Assembly: GCA_963820965.1 (NCBI GenBank)
Contig: CAWGCC010000022.1
Span: 62,001 to 126,000 of the forward strand
Source of the DNA: DATEDA01 sp963820965
GTDB taxonomy: Bacteria > Pseudomonadota > Gammaproteobacteria > Burkholderiales > SG8-39
Direction of reading: 5' to 3'
Length of the DNA stretch: 64,000 nt
Below, one piece after another: positions 20,207 through 28,349 of this stretch (the first letter of the stretch is position 1; each line of letters opens with the position of its first letter). The position numbers and the translations under genes are program-made. Below the pieces are notes generated by a model, which was given only the letters and a program-made list of their open reading frames with translations, was not told the DNA's origin and did no database searches.

Positions 20207-20914
20207 CTAGCCGAGGATGCGGTCGTACACGTTCTGGGCGGACCGGTAGCACCCGCAGGCGGCGGCTTCCAGGCCGCTGCGGGCGAGAATCGTGATGTTG
20301 CCGCGGTGGTAGCGAATCAGCTTTCGCCGCTGCAGCCCGCCCGCCGCCTTGGTCACTCCGACCCGGCGCACACCGAGCATATGAGCGAGGAGCTCGTGGG
20401 TCAGATGGAACTCGTCCGCGTGCGCCCGGTCGTGGGTCATCAGCAGCCAGCGGGCGAGCCGCGCCTCCAGTACGTGGAAGTGCGTGCACGCTGCCGTTTG
20501 CGCGAGCTGCGCCATCGACACGTAGAGGTAGCGGTTCAGCTCGCGCTGCAGGGCAGCGCTATGGGCGAGCTCGCGGAGGAACGGCGCAGCATCCATTCGC
20601 AGCGCGGCGCCCGCGCCCTGGACCAACGCGCGCAAGGGCGAGACGTCCACGCCCAGCATGAGGGTGATGCCGAGCATGCCTTCGCTGCCGACGAGCCCCA
20701 CCTCCAGGCTCGTGCAGCCGTCGCGCGGGGTCAGCAATGAAATGAAACCCTCGGTGGGGAAGTAGACGTGCCGGATACGGTCCCCGGGCTCGCAGAGCAC
20801 ATCGGCGAAAGCGAGCTCGACCGGCTCGCAGCCCGCAAGCAGATGCTCGCGATCCTTTCGGGGCAACGCCGCGATCAGATCGTTCGTGGCGGGGACGCGC
20901 CTCGTGGACGGCAC
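20207..20914 (-). CDS. Crp/Fnr-family transcriptional regulator, type B (copy B1)
   Basis: This 235-residue regulator has a cyclic-nucleotide-binding-like domain and a C-terminal winged helix with recognition helix VRRVGVTKAAGGLQ. It is clearly distinct from type A (a different effector domain: FPTEGFISLL, GSEGMLGITLML). The start is a GTG preceded by AGGAGA. The gene lies in a repeat that is almost identical to 33160-33977. A palindrome 75 bp upstream suggests auto- or cross-regulation. The C-terminus ends YDRILG, against YDRILHQ in copy B2, because the repeat ends inside the last codons. Confidence 0.9.
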   Translation of the reverse strand: MPSTRRVPATNDLIAALPRKDREHLLAGCEPVELAFADVLCEPGDRIRHVYFPTEGFISLLTPRDGCTSLEVGLVGSEGMLGITLMLGVDVSPLRALVQGAGAALRMDAAPFLRELAHSAALQRELNRYLYVSMAQLAQTAACTHFHVLEARLARWLLMTHDRAHADEFHLTHELLAHMLGVRRVGVTKAAGGLQRRKLIRYHRGNITILARSGLEAAACGCYRSAQNVYDRILG

Positions 20915-21029
20915 CGAACTCTCCTGGAGACTTGAGGGAATCCATCAGACGGCATGCGAAGAGCCTACACGAGCATCGCACGCCCTTACGTTCGCTAGCG
21001 TACGGAACGAAAAAGGTTTTCGGCGTATC
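20213..21029. repeat. 817-bp near-identical direct repeat, copy 1 (type B regulator and its promoter)
   Basis: By eye it matches 33160-33977 with only a handful of substitutions and one 1-bp length difference (about 99%). The repeat covers the type B gene, its start region and the palindrome, and stops sharply at both ends. Confidence 0.9.
20989..21004. promoter_or_regulatory. Crp-type palindrome upstream of type B1
   Basis: Sequence CGTTCGCTAGCGTACG, 75 bp upstream of the GTG start. Dyad symmetry is broken at only one base pair. Confidence 0.6.
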
Positions 21030-21048
21030 AATGTGGTCGCGGTAGCGT

Positions 21049-21147
21049 CAGCTCAAGGGCATCGACCTCGAGACGATCATGGCCGTCGGCCATACCGACC
21101 GCCTCGATGCCGACCGCTACAACCAGCGGCTCGGCGAGGAATCGCTC
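21049..21147 (+). pseudogene. Remnant of an OmpA-family C-terminal domain
   Basis: The plus strand reads LKGIDLETIMAVGHTDRLDA and then DRYNQRLGEESL, matching the peptidoglycan-binding OmpA motif (x-V-x-G-H-T-D-x-x-G-x-x-x-x-N-x-x-L-S). About 33 codons survive, with no start and no continuation. An inverted repeat (AAACGC...GCGTTT, about 21179-21204) follows. Confidence 0.6.
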
Positions 21148-21270
21148 ACTGATCGAGCGGCAATCCCGCCGCATGAACAAACGCCCTACGTTGGCAGAGC
21201 GTTTGTTCGCGACCCCGTTGGTCGCACACCGCGACCGCTACGGATGTTCAACGAACGTCAGGAGATCGAA

Positions 21271-21471
21271 ATGAACTGGGATCAAGTGGCAGGTAACTGG
21301 AAGCAACTCAAGGGCAATGTCAAGGAGCAGTGGGGCAAGCTCACCGACGACCAGCTCGACGTGATTGCAGGCAAGCGCGATCAGCTCGCCGGCAAGATCC
21401 AGGAAGCGTACGGGGTCTCGAAAGAGGACGCCGAGCAGCAGCTCTCCGACTGGGAGAAACGCCAGCCGTGA
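21271..21471 (+). CDS. CsbD-family stress protein
   Basis: This 66-residue hydrophilic helical protein matches CsbD (NWDQVAGNWKQLKGNVKEQW, then KLTDDQLDVIAGKRDQLAGK). Proteins of this family are induced by general stress; their biochemical role is unknown. The start has AGGAG nine bases upstream. I see only a weak palindrome-like sequence about 75 bp upstream, so I do not count it in the regulon. Confidence 0.93.
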   Translation: MNWDQVAGNWKQLKGNVKEQWGKLTDDQLDVIAGKRDQLAGKIQEAYGVSKEDAEQQLSDWEKRQP

Positions 21472-21554
21472 GTTCAGTCGCCCTGTGTAACCAGGCCGGG
21501 GCGGGCGCGAAGGCGCCCGCCCATGCTTCAGTCTTGCAACATGAAGGAACGACC

Positions 21555-21614
21555 GTGAAGAAACTCAGCATCAGCGTGATCGCGATTGCGATCGGCCATC
21601 GTGCCATTTCTTGA
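21555..21614 (+). pseudogene. Signal-peptide stub of a lost gene
   Basis: GAAGGAACGACC precedes a GTG that starts MKKLSISVIAIAIG, a typical secretion signal. The frame breaks off after five more residues. The next gene begins 15 bp later with its own signal sequence, so this looks like the 5' end of a deleted exported protein. Confidence 0.4.
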
Positions 21615-21628
21615 GATAGCGATATTCC

Positions 21629-21826
21629 ATGAAAACGAAGCAGAGATTCACGTTTGGCGCAGTTGCTGCAGCGACGCTCCTCAGTCTGCTACCGGGCTGC
21701 CAGCAGCAGGAAGGTCCGGCAGAGAAGGCCGGCAGGCAAGTCGACAAGGCGGTAGAGAAGGTCGGACAGCAGATCGAGAAAGCCGGTGACGCCATCCAGG
21801 ACGCGGCCAAGGGCGACAAGAAGTGA
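21629..21826 (+). CDS. Small lipoprotein with a helical repeat tail
   Basis: This 65-residue protein has a signal peptide and lipobox LLPGC (Cys25). The mature part is an amphipathic helix with three related units (KAGRQVDKAVE, KVGQQIEKAGD, AIQDAAKGDKK). It should be membrane-anchored and face the periplasm. The function is unknown. Similar short lipoproteins are often found beside stress genes. Confidence 0.75.
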   Translation: MKTKQRFTFGAVAAATLLSLLPGCQQQEGPAEKAGRQVDKAVEKVGQQIEKAGDAIQDAAKGDKK

Positions 21827-21874
21827 TCGTTGCTGATGCCGCCCGCTTCGATACGCGAAACCGGACAGACGGGT

Positions 21875-23038
21875 ATGACCGATTGCATCAAGCGTGACTA
21901 CGACAACACCGTCCTCGTACTGCAGGGCGGGGGCGCTCTGGGCGCCTATCAGGCGGGCGTGTACGAGGGCCTGGCGGAAGCGGGCTATGCGCCCGGCTGG
22001 GTCACGGGCGTGTCGATCGGCGCGATCAACGCCGCGCTGATTGCCGGCAATCCTCCGGAACTGCGCGTGGAGCGCCTGCGGGAGTTCTGGAATCTGGTGT
22101 CGTCGGGCTTGCTCGCGAATGCGCCGAGGGTTCTCGAGGGGATGCGCCGCGTCTTTAACCGCGCCAGTTCGGCCATCAGCGCGGCGGTGGGGGTTCCTGG
22201 CCTGTACAGGCCGCGCATGCCGCCCGCCGCGCTAATGCCCAACGGTCACCCGGACGGCCTTAGCCTCTATGACACCCGGTCGCTCAGGGGCACGCTCGAG
22301 CGCCTCGTGGACTTCGATCTGATCAACGGGCGCCAGGTGCGTCTCAGCGTCGGGGCAGTCAACGTCCGCACCGGCAACTCGGCCTACTTCGACAGCGCGC
22401 AGACCCGGTTAGGTCCGGAGCATGTGATGGCAAGCGGCGCGCTGCCGCCCACATTCGCGCCTGTGGAGATCGACGGCGAGCGCTACTGGGACGGCGGCAT
22501 CGTTTCGAACACGCCGCTATGGTACGTCCTCGACGACTCGCCGCGCCTCAAGGGCCTCATCGTTCAGGTAGATCTGTTCAGCGCCAAGGGCGAGCTACCG
22601 CTTAATCTCGATCAGGTTATCGAACGGCAGAAGGACATCACCTACTCGAGCAAGTCGCGCTTCAACACGAGCCGCCTCAAGGAGTCCCAGAAGCTGCGGT
22701 ATGCGCTCCGCCGCGTTCTCGAGCTCTTGCCCGAAGAGCTGAGAGCGCACGCGGACGTGAAGGCGCTCGAAACGATGGGCCAACGCTCGCACGTCGATAT
22801 CCTGCACCTGATCAATCGACGCTACGGCTACACCTCGGCGTCGAAGGACAACGAGTTCTCGCGGGCCACGGTGAACGAGCTCTGGGCATCCGGGCTGGAC
22901 GACGCGCGGTATGCGTTTGCCCATTTCGGTTCGCTGGCGGCCTCGGAGGGGACCGAAGGGATCCGCGTGTTCGATATCCTGCGGCGACAGGGAACTTCGG
23001 CAGTACGGATGGCGGAAGAGGTTGCCGCATCCGGATAG
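21875..23038 (+). CDS. Patatin-like phospholipase with DUF3734 C-terminus
   Basis: This 387-residue protein has the patatin oxyanion motif GGGALGAYQAG (residues 18-28), nucleophile motif GVSIG (Ser47) and catalytic Asp in WDGGI (about 208). Residues from about 260 on (SSKSRFNTSRLKES...) match the DUF3734 extension of bacterial patatins. It should hydrolyse membrane or storage lipids. There is no signal peptide. ATG 21875 is preferred because homology starts there; an upstream in-frame start near 21830 is possible. Confidence 0.9.
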   Translation: MTDCIKRDYDNTVLVLQGGGALGAYQAGVYEGLAEAGYAPGWVTGVSIGAINAALIAGNPPELRVERLREFWNLVSSGLLANAPRVLEGMRRVFNRASSAISAAVGVPGLYRPRMPPAALMPNGHPDGLSLYDTRSLRGTLERLVDFDLINGRQVRLSVGAVNVRTGNSAYFDSAQTRLGPEHVMASGALPPTFAPVEIDGERYWDGGIVSNTPLWYVLDDSPRLKGLIVQVDLFSAKGELPLNLDQVIERQKDITYSSKSRFNTSRLKESQKLRYALRRVLELLPEELRAHADVKALETMGQRSHVDILHLINRRYGYTSASKDNEFSRATVNELWASGLDDARYAFAHFGSLAASEGTEGIRVFDILRRQGTSAVRMAEEVAASG

Positions 23039-23059
23039 ACGATCCGATCTGGATCATGG

Positions 23060-23250
23060 GTCTGCGCCCACGACAGGGCGAAAAGCGACGCGAGCGCCGC
23101 CAGAATTCCCAGCGCCAGGCCCCGCGCATCGACCGGCGTCCGTGTTGCGGGAAGGGTGACGAGTGACGCGTCGACGGCGGAGCCGCGTGGCTCCACAGCA
23201 CGCGCCGAGTCAGCTGTGCCGATGGCGGCTGGAACGGCGACGGAGTTCAC
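23060..23250 (-). pseudogene. N-terminal remnant of an AI-2E-family transporter
   Basis: The frame contains PVDARGLALGILAALASLFA and LSWAQ, the usual start and first helix of AI-2E-type transporters (pattern D-x-R-x-L-A-L-x-x-L-A-x-L-A-x-x-x-A-L-x-W-A). Homology ends at about 23060 and the frame then runs antisense into the patatin gene. A C-terminal remnant of the same family lies at 14616-14774. Confidence 0.5.
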
Positions 23251-23310
23251 AGCGCACAGACGACGAGCGACTTCGGTGAGCGGATCTCTGCGCGCTCGTG
23301 GCGCGCACGC

Positions 23311-23565
23311 TCACTTCGATTTCGTGGATCGCCTCGTTTCCTCCGATTCGTCCGGGAAGGCCACCAGCAGGTCGGCCAGCTCGTCGGCATGTTCCTCTTC
23401 CATGGCCAGGATTCCCTCCATCATGCGCCGCGTGGTGGGGTCCTGGTCACCGAGGTACTGGATGATGTCGCGGTAACTGTCGATGGCGATTCGTTCCGCA
23501 ACCAGGTCTTCCTTGATCATGCTCACCAGCGAATCGCCCTCGACATACTCCGCGTGGCTGCGCTG
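23311..23565 (-). pseudogene. C-terminal remnant of a ferritin-like gene
   Basis: About 82 codons match the last 85 residues or so of the intact ferritin-like protein at 13373-13936 (SHAEYVEGDSLVSMIKEDLV, then EGILAMEEEHADELADLL). The first two helices and the start are missing. The upstream sequence (23566-23662) is unrelated. Confidence 0.8.
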
Positions 23566-23662
23566 GCGAACCGAAGCAAGCGGCAACAGCCGCTTGCGCG
23601 AGGTCTCGCAGCCGTCTATGGCGCTGCGACGGTGTCCACCGCGGCGGTCGACGCCCCAGGCA

Positions 23663-24358
23663 TCACACGACCGCACCGAACAGTGCACCCACACCCGCGG
23701 TGATCGCCATCGCCAGCGCGCCCCAGAAGGTGACCCGCCCCGCGCCGATCAGAGCGCCGGCGCCGCCAACCCGCGCGGCGATAGCGCCTAGCAAGGCCAG
23801 GAAGACGAGCGATGCCCCCGACACCCAGGGAATCAGGCCCTGCTCGGGCGCCAAGGCCGTCACGGCCAGCGGCATCACCGCACCGACCGCGAAGCTGGCG
23901 GCCGACGCCAACGCGGCCTGAACCGGCCGCGCGCTGAGGACGTCGGAGATGCCGAGCTCGTCGCGCGCATGGGCACCGAGGGCGTTGTGCGCCATCAGTT
24001 GCTCGGTTACCTGCTCCGCCAGGTTGCGGTCGAGGCCCCGGGTGACATAGATGGCCGTCAGCTCACGCCGCTCCGCAGCGGGATCCAGCGCGAGCTCGGC
24101 GCGCTCGCGCGTCAGGTCGGCCTTCTCGGTGTCGGCCTGCGAATGTACTGAGACATATTCGCCAGCCGCCATCGACATGGCCCCGGCCACCAGCCCCGCT
24201 ACGCCGCTCACCAGAACGCTGCCTTGGCTCGAACCGGCAGCCGCAACGCCGATCACGAGACTGGCCGTAGAGACGATGCCGTCGTTGGCGCCGAGCACGG
24301 CGGCACGCAGCCAGCCGATGCGGGCAGTGCGGTGGCGTTCAATGTGGCGTATTGCCAT
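23663..24358 (-). CDS. VIT1/CCC1-family iron/manganese transporter
   Basis: This 231-residue inner-membrane protein matches the VIT family: LRAAVLGANDGIVSTASLVI at the start, AGAMSMAAGEYVSVHSQ in the first third, a hydrophilic helical metal-binding hairpin (DLTRERAELALDP...), and three C-terminal helices. It is expected to export or sequester Fe2+ or Mn2+. It ends close to a ferritin-like remnant. Confidence 0.92.
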   Translation of the reverse strand: MAIRHIERHRTARIGWLRAAVLGANDGIVSTASLVIGVAAAGSSQGSVLVSGVAGLVAGAMSMAAGEYVSVHSQADTEKADLTRERAELALDPAAERRELTAIYVTRGLDRNLAEQVTEQLMAHNALGAHARDELGISDVLSARPVQAALASAASFAVGAVMPLAVTALAPEQGLIPWVSGASLVFLALLGAIAARVGGAGALIGAGRVTFWGALAMAITAGVGALFGAVV

Positions 24359-24420
24359 CTTCGGGCGCCTCTTCGATGCGAAAACCGGCGGACCGTCGTA
24401 ATGGGTAGCGTCAGGTCATT

Positions 24421-24708
24421 TCAGGGTGGGCGGGGGATCACCAACCTGTACGGTACTCCCGACACGTGCTGTGCACGCGAACGTTGCCCAATGGTGTCTT
24501 CCGGGCGCAGCAAACGGTCAAACTCCCGTTTGGCGATTGCATTGCAGTCGCATGCCTGTGCTTCCAGTCGAGGGCGATCGAGTACGGCAATGTGGCCGCG
24601 GCTATAGTGGATCAGTCCCGCCTTCTGCAGCTTTCCAGCGGCCTGCGTGACGGCTTCGCGGCGCACGCCCAGCATATCGGCGATCAGTTGCCGCGTCATC
24701 GTCAGCCG
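24421..24708 (-). pseudogene. C-terminal remnant of a type A Crp/Fnr regulator (A3)
   Basis: The frame begins inside the stop region of the hydrolase gene and reads LTMTRQLIADMLGVRREAVT and then QAAGKLQKAGLIHYSRGHIA, matching type A residues 171-235. The effector domain is gone. Only the DNA-binding wing survives and no start codon is left. Confidence 0.8.
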
Positions 24709-24709
24709 G

Positions 24710-25831
24710 CTAACGGCCCCTTGCGATCGCCGCCGCGACCGCCTCCCAGGTCGCGGCGAATGCTTCGGGCGTGAAGCGGGCGCCCGAGGGCAACCAGTTC
24801 CCGGTACGCTCACCCGCCAGCGTGTAGTGCCCGACCACATCGAGGTGATCGGCGCGCGCGACGTGCAGCACCCGACCGTGCAGCTGGCTCAGGGTCGGCA
24901 CGATGCCGTCGTTAGCGCGCGAAGTCGCCTTGGAGCCGAGCCCTCGATCGAGCAGCCGCTGTGTCGCCTTGGTCGGTCTCGGGTACGGGTAATGCGGGTG
25001 CGGCCGCGCCGTCAGTGCGTGCAGCAGCCTGAACAACGCGCGGAGTGCAATGTATTCCGGATCCAGGAGCTCCTTCATCTCGAACTCCTCGCGCGGCTCC
25101 GGCACACCCGCGACGACGCAGCCGTAGTCGATCCCGGCACGATCCGCAACGGCTGCATCGAACAGCTCGATGCCCTCGGGCGTGAGCTGCAGCACGGCAC
25201 CCTGGTCCCGCGCGATCTCGCCGAGGTATTTCCACACGGGGTCGCGGCGGTCGAACCGGATCTTCCGCAACAGGCTCTCGGCGATGCGATCGAGCGGGGT
25301 TTCCGTGCGTCCCAGCCAGTCGTCGAGCCGTGCGACCAGCGCAATCGCCTTCGCCGCAGCGAGAATCGCGCCGCGTCCCTGCCCTGACGTCGCGAGGGCG
25401 CTCACGACGAGCAGGAGTGTCTGGCCATGGACGGTGATGAAGTGATTGGCGAGCGGCGTGCCGTGATGCGGCGTAGTCACGGAAATGGCCGTCCTCGTCA
25501 GGCGGGCAATGCGCTCTTCCGAGTCGCCGCTTGCGATCTTCACCCCGGGCGTCAGCAGCATGCGCACGTCCAGGCCACCCGTCGAGTGGCCGACGAAGTG
25601 TAGCTCCCGGGCTTTGAGGCCGCCGCTGCGGAGCACCTGGCGGCGTAGCGCGTCGGCGCGCCGTGGGATCGAGGCCGTCGGCTGCGCGGTGCACCGAACG
25701 ACGCGGGCCTCGACGCCGCGCCGGCGGAGCGCGCGGCCGAGCGCCTGCTCCACGTCCTCGAAATAGCTCATCGCGCCAACGGAGGTGAAACCGAAGAAGC
25801 CCGGCACCAAGAACACGAGCCGTGTCGTCAT
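24710..25831 (-). CDS. Alpha/beta hydrolase (lipase-like)
   Basis: This 373-residue protein has the nucleophile elbow GHSTGG (about residue 80) and the N-terminal LVFLVPGFFGF oxyanion strand of triacylglycerol-lipase-like hydrolases. A later ANDGIVPTLSQL and ADHLDVVGHY contain plausible catalytic Asp and His. It has no obvious signal peptide. The start at 25831 (MTTRLVF) is chosen over an Arg-rich upstream extension. Its stop codon abuts the type A regulator remnant, so the gene end marks a rearrangement boundary. Confidence 0.85.
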   Translation of the reverse strand: MTTRLVFLVPGFFGFTSVGAMSYFEDVEQALGRALRRRGVEARVVRCTAQPTASIPRRADALRRQVLRSGGLKARELHFVGHSTGGLDVRMLLTPGVKIASGDSEERIARLTRTAISVTTPHHGTPLANHFITVHGQTLLLVVSALATSGQGRGAILAAAKAIALVARLDDWLGRTETPLDRIAESLLRKIRFDRRDPVWKYLGEIARDQGAVLQLTPEGIELFDAAVADRAGIDYGCVVAGVPEPREEFEMKELLDPEYIALRALFRLLHALTARPHPHYPYPRPTKATQRLLDRGLGSKATSRANDGIVPTLSQLHGRVLHVARADHLDVVGHYTLAGERTGNWLPSGARFTPEAFAATWEAVAAAIARGR

Positions 25832-25989
25832 GGCCGGATTATGCCGGCGGGCGCAGGCCTCCCGAGATGACCCTGTGCGGCGCCCACCGGTCCGGGTACG
25901 CCACGCCACCCCCGCGGAAGGACGGGGATTCCGGGCAGGCAGGTCGTCGTCGTCTTACCGACTTGACTTGCGGTAGGTCCGGCTGGCGT

Positions 25990-26108
25990 GGAGCGCGCCG
26001 CCATGGCGGCATGCGGAGTGCATCCCGCGACCACGCTCCTCAACCCGCTGCGCGCCCCTTGCAGCTCACAGTCAGCGGGGCCGATTTGCAGCTTGATAGA
26101 GCGGCATG
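25990..26108. repeat. 119-bp duplicated segment, copy 2
   Basis: This matches 16808-16925 and carries a decapitated M48 3' end (PLYQAANRPR on the minus strand). A Crp-type palindrome begins at the very next base. Confidence 0.8.
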
Positions 26109-26124
26109 TGTGCGCCAACGCACC
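26109..26124. promoter_or_regulatory. Crp-type palindrome upstream of GlsB-like gene 1
   Basis: Sequence TGTGCGCCAACGCACC, with a perfect left half. It is 139 bp upstream of ATG 26264. Confidence 0.5.
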
Positions 26125-26263
26125 GATCGCGGTCCGCTGTGAGAGTAACGTGTACGAGTGAGCGCTGTTCCCGACTGTGCGCTCGGAAGTAGGACTGGCA
26201 CGCGAACGCGAGCCACGGGGCGGTGGCAACACCGACGCTTAACCCGCGAAAGGAAGAGACGAC

Positions 26264-26509
26264 ATGGAATTTCTCTGGTTCATATTGATTGGTTTGGCTG
26301 CCGGATGGCTGGCGGGGCAGTTCATGAGCGGCGGCGGATACGGCCTCGTCGGCGACATCTTGCTCGGCGTCGTGGGCGCGGTGGTCGGCGGTTTTCTGTT
26401 CCACCAGCTGGGCCTGTCCGCCGGAGGCGGGTTGATCGGCGCCTTGATCGTGGCGACTATCGGCGCCGTGGTCCTGATATTCCTGGTGCGCGTGGTCAAG
26501 CGTGCCTAG
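26264..26509 (+). CDS. GlsB/YeaQ/YmgE-family stress membrane protein (copy 1)
   Basis: This 81-residue protein has three hydrophobic helices and Gly-rich motifs typical of the transglycosylase-associated family (LIGLAAGWLAGQF, GDILLGVVGAVVGGF). It is an inner-membrane stress protein of unknown mechanism. The leader AAAGGAAGAGACGACATGG is identical to that of the paralogue at 36899, so the two arose by duplication including the ribosome-binding site. Confidence 0.93.
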   Translation: MEFLWFILIGLAAGWLAGQFMSGGGYGLVGDILLGVVGAVVGGFLFHQLGLSAGGGLIGALIVATIGAVVLIFLVRVVKRA

Positions 26510-26649
26510 CGGCCGCCACTCGCGGATGATGGTCGAGTTGACAGTCTGCGCGTGCCCCTCGGGTAAGGCCGATCCCTGGCTATGAAATTCGACTCACCAC
26601 AGCCTTCGCGGCACGGGGGAGACCAGCGGGGATACCGGGATTCGGAGCG

Positions 26650-26859
26650 TCAACCCCGCGGCGCGTTCCGCGACGCGCCGGTCAGCACCAGGTGGAAAAC
26701 CGACGAGTCGATCGCCGCCGCCGAGCGAAGCCGCTCGTCCAGATCGACCGACACGCGGTCCCCGTAACGCTGCAGGCGGTGCAGCAGGCGGTGGATCCGC
26801 CCCGGTGCACATGATGACGCCGCCGCCCGCTCCTCGCCGGGTAGGCTGGCACAGACCAT
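26650..26859 (-). CDS. Possible small protein or gene fragment
   Basis: This 69-codon frame contains RIHRLLHRLQRYGDRVSVDL and DERLRSAAAIDSSVFHLVLT, which look like structured protein sequence rather than shadow. No family is recognised and the ribosome-binding site is poor. It may be a fragment of a larger gene. The rest of 26510-26877 shows nothing else. Confidence 0.3.
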   Translation of the reverse strand: MVCASLPGEERAAASSCAPGRIHRLLHRLQRYGDRVSVDLDERLRSAAAIDSSVFHLVLTGASRNAPRG

Positions 26860-26877
26860 GCCGCGGCGGTCGGCGGC

Positions 26878-27261
26878 TCAGGTCTTGACGAACAGCGTCA
26901 CCAGCGGGCTCCCGCCTCGCTGCGCGCTCCAATGCCCGTGCACCCCGGGATCGAAGGTCGCACCCTCCGGAAGCGTATCCGCGGAATAGAAGTGCTCGCC
27001 GGGCTTGAACACGCGCGAGGTGCCGTCCTGTAGCCCGATCTCCATCTCGCCCCCGAGGATGAACACCCACTGCGGCTTGAGCGTGCAGTGCCACTGGCTG
27101 CGAAACCCTACCGGACTGTGGCGCAGCTGGTAGCCGGAGGAGGGGAATACCTCCGACAGCATGGCCTGCGGCGTGCCTTCGGGCAGCGTCACCTCGTCCT
27201 CGCGGAATCTCGCGCGGCCGTCGCGACCGGTGTAAAGCACCACTCTCCTGAACGTGAGCAT
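26878..27261 (-). CDS. Cupin-domain protein
   Basis: This 127-residue single cupin has motif 1 near SQWHCTLKPQWVFILGGEME and motif 2 near PGEHFYSADTLPEGATFDPG. The metal-binding residues are only partly conserved: His58 and the Glu of GGEME are present. The substrate is unknown. GGAG precedes the ATG at 27261. It is divergent from the Cys-rich protein gene, with a 186-bp shared upstream region. Confidence 0.8.
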   Translation of the reverse strand: MLTFRRVVLYTGRDGRARFREDEVTLPEGTPQAMLSEVFPSSGYQLRHSPVGFRSQWHCTLKPQWVFILGGEMEIGLQDGTSRVFKPGEHFYSADTLPEGATFDPGVHGHWSAQRGGSPLVTLFVKT

Positions 27262-27447
27262 GGCGGGCTCCGGAGCGGGTATGCGGTGGATGGGGAAGGC
27301 CGTATGAGACCACGTCCGGGTGTGCTTGTGGGCCGGCCGCGGAGCAAGCGTACGATTGGGCGGGCCGGCCCGTCGCGCGGCGCCCAAGGACGCCGGAACC
27401 CACTCCCGGGCCCCGGCCCATCGAACACCGCGACCAGGAGCGCTCCA

Positions 27448-27606
27448 ATGACCCTCTGTCCGATCGCCATAGCCGTCGGTTGCAGGAAGTGTCCGGTCTT
27501 CAGCGTCTGTCCCGTGAAAAGCGTCATCGGCGATTACAAGAAGGAGGAGGAAGCGAAGTCCAGGCGCGGAACCACCAAGGCGAAGAACGGGAAGCGGGGC
27601 GGCTAG
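27448..27606 (+). CDS. Small Cys-rich protein
   Basis: This 52-residue protein has four Cys in its first 21 residues (TLCPIAIAVGCRKCPVFSVC) and a Lys/Arg-rich tail, suggesting a small metal site. AGGAG lies eight bases before ATG 27448. Related short proteins occur in proteobacteria, but I know no function. Its 3' end overlaps the end of the convergent protease gene by four bases. Confidence 0.7.
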   Translation: MTLCPIAIAVGCRKCPVFSVCPVKSVIGDYKKEEEAKSRRGTTKAKNGKRGG

Positions 27607-28349
27607 GCTGGCGCCGCGTCCTGCGTGAGGGTCAGGAGCACGTCGGCGTACCATGCGCAGTTGAGGTCGAGGTGTTCGTCCTGCTGGACATCGCGGTTGG
27701 CGACGTCCATCCGGGCGGCGTGGACGCCGAGCAGCATCCACGGCAGATCCACCCGACCGGCGCCCTGGGTAGGGTCGCGCGCGACCACCGGCGCGCCGCT
27801 CGTGCCGCGATGCATCCGCGCATCCGTCAGAAAGTACCCGCTGCCCTGGAACCGGATCCCGAACGCCGAGGCGATGACCGCCTGCCGCGCGACCGGCAGC
27901 CGATGCAACGTGTCGTGAAAGCCCAGTGGAAAACCGGCGATGAGCACCGACGTACCCACTTCGACCTCGTCGAGCTGCTTCACCAGGTGGGCGGGCGTGA
28001 ATGCGTGATAGAGCAGCGTCTCCGGCAGGGCAGGGCGCTCGAGCTCCAGGGCGACCACGTCGATCACGCCGGCAGCGTCGCGCGCCTCCCGCCAGATCGA
28101 CTTCCGGTCCCGGTAAAGCGGAATCGAGAATTGCCTCGTCATGGCCACGTTCTCCGGTGCCACGTGCAGCTCGATCTCCAGCCGGTCCGGCCGATGATCG
28201 CTCGCCTCGTCGAGCACCACGTGCCGGTTCGTCACCAGGAACAGCCGGTCATCCCGCGCGAAGAAGAAGCCGGTCGCGTTGGTGAGGTGTTGCTGCCCGA
28301 ACATCGTCGTGACGCGAGTCACGGCCAGCAGCAGCGATTCGATCATCAT
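27603..28349 (-). CDS. Trypsin-like serine protease
   Basis: This 248-residue protein has the chymotrypsin-fold catalytic triad: His in VTNRHVV (about residue 42), Asp in VIDVVALEL (about 92) and Ser in HRGTSGAPVV (about 184). No signal peptide or PDZ domain is seen, so it is probably cytoplasmic. Its ATG overlaps the stop of the upstream methyltransferase (ATGA-type overlap), so the two should be translationally coupled. Confidence 0.85.
   Translation of the reverse strand: MMIESLLLAVTRVTTMFGQQHLTNATGFFFARDDRLFLVTNRHVVLDEASDHRPDRLEIELHVAPENVAMTRQFSIPLYRDRKSIWREARDAAGVIDVVALELERPALPETLLYHAFTPAHLVKQLDEVEVGTSVLIAGFPLGFHDTLHRLPVARQAVIASAFGIRFQGSGYFLTDARMHRGTSGAPVVARDPTQGAGRVDLPWMLLGVHAARMDVANRDVQQDEHLDLNCAWYADVLLTLTQDAAPA

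Noticed and set aside
21181..21204. A palindrome-like sequence upstream of the CsbD gene
   Set aside because: It matches the Crp-type consensus at only part of the left half, so it was not counted as a regulon site.
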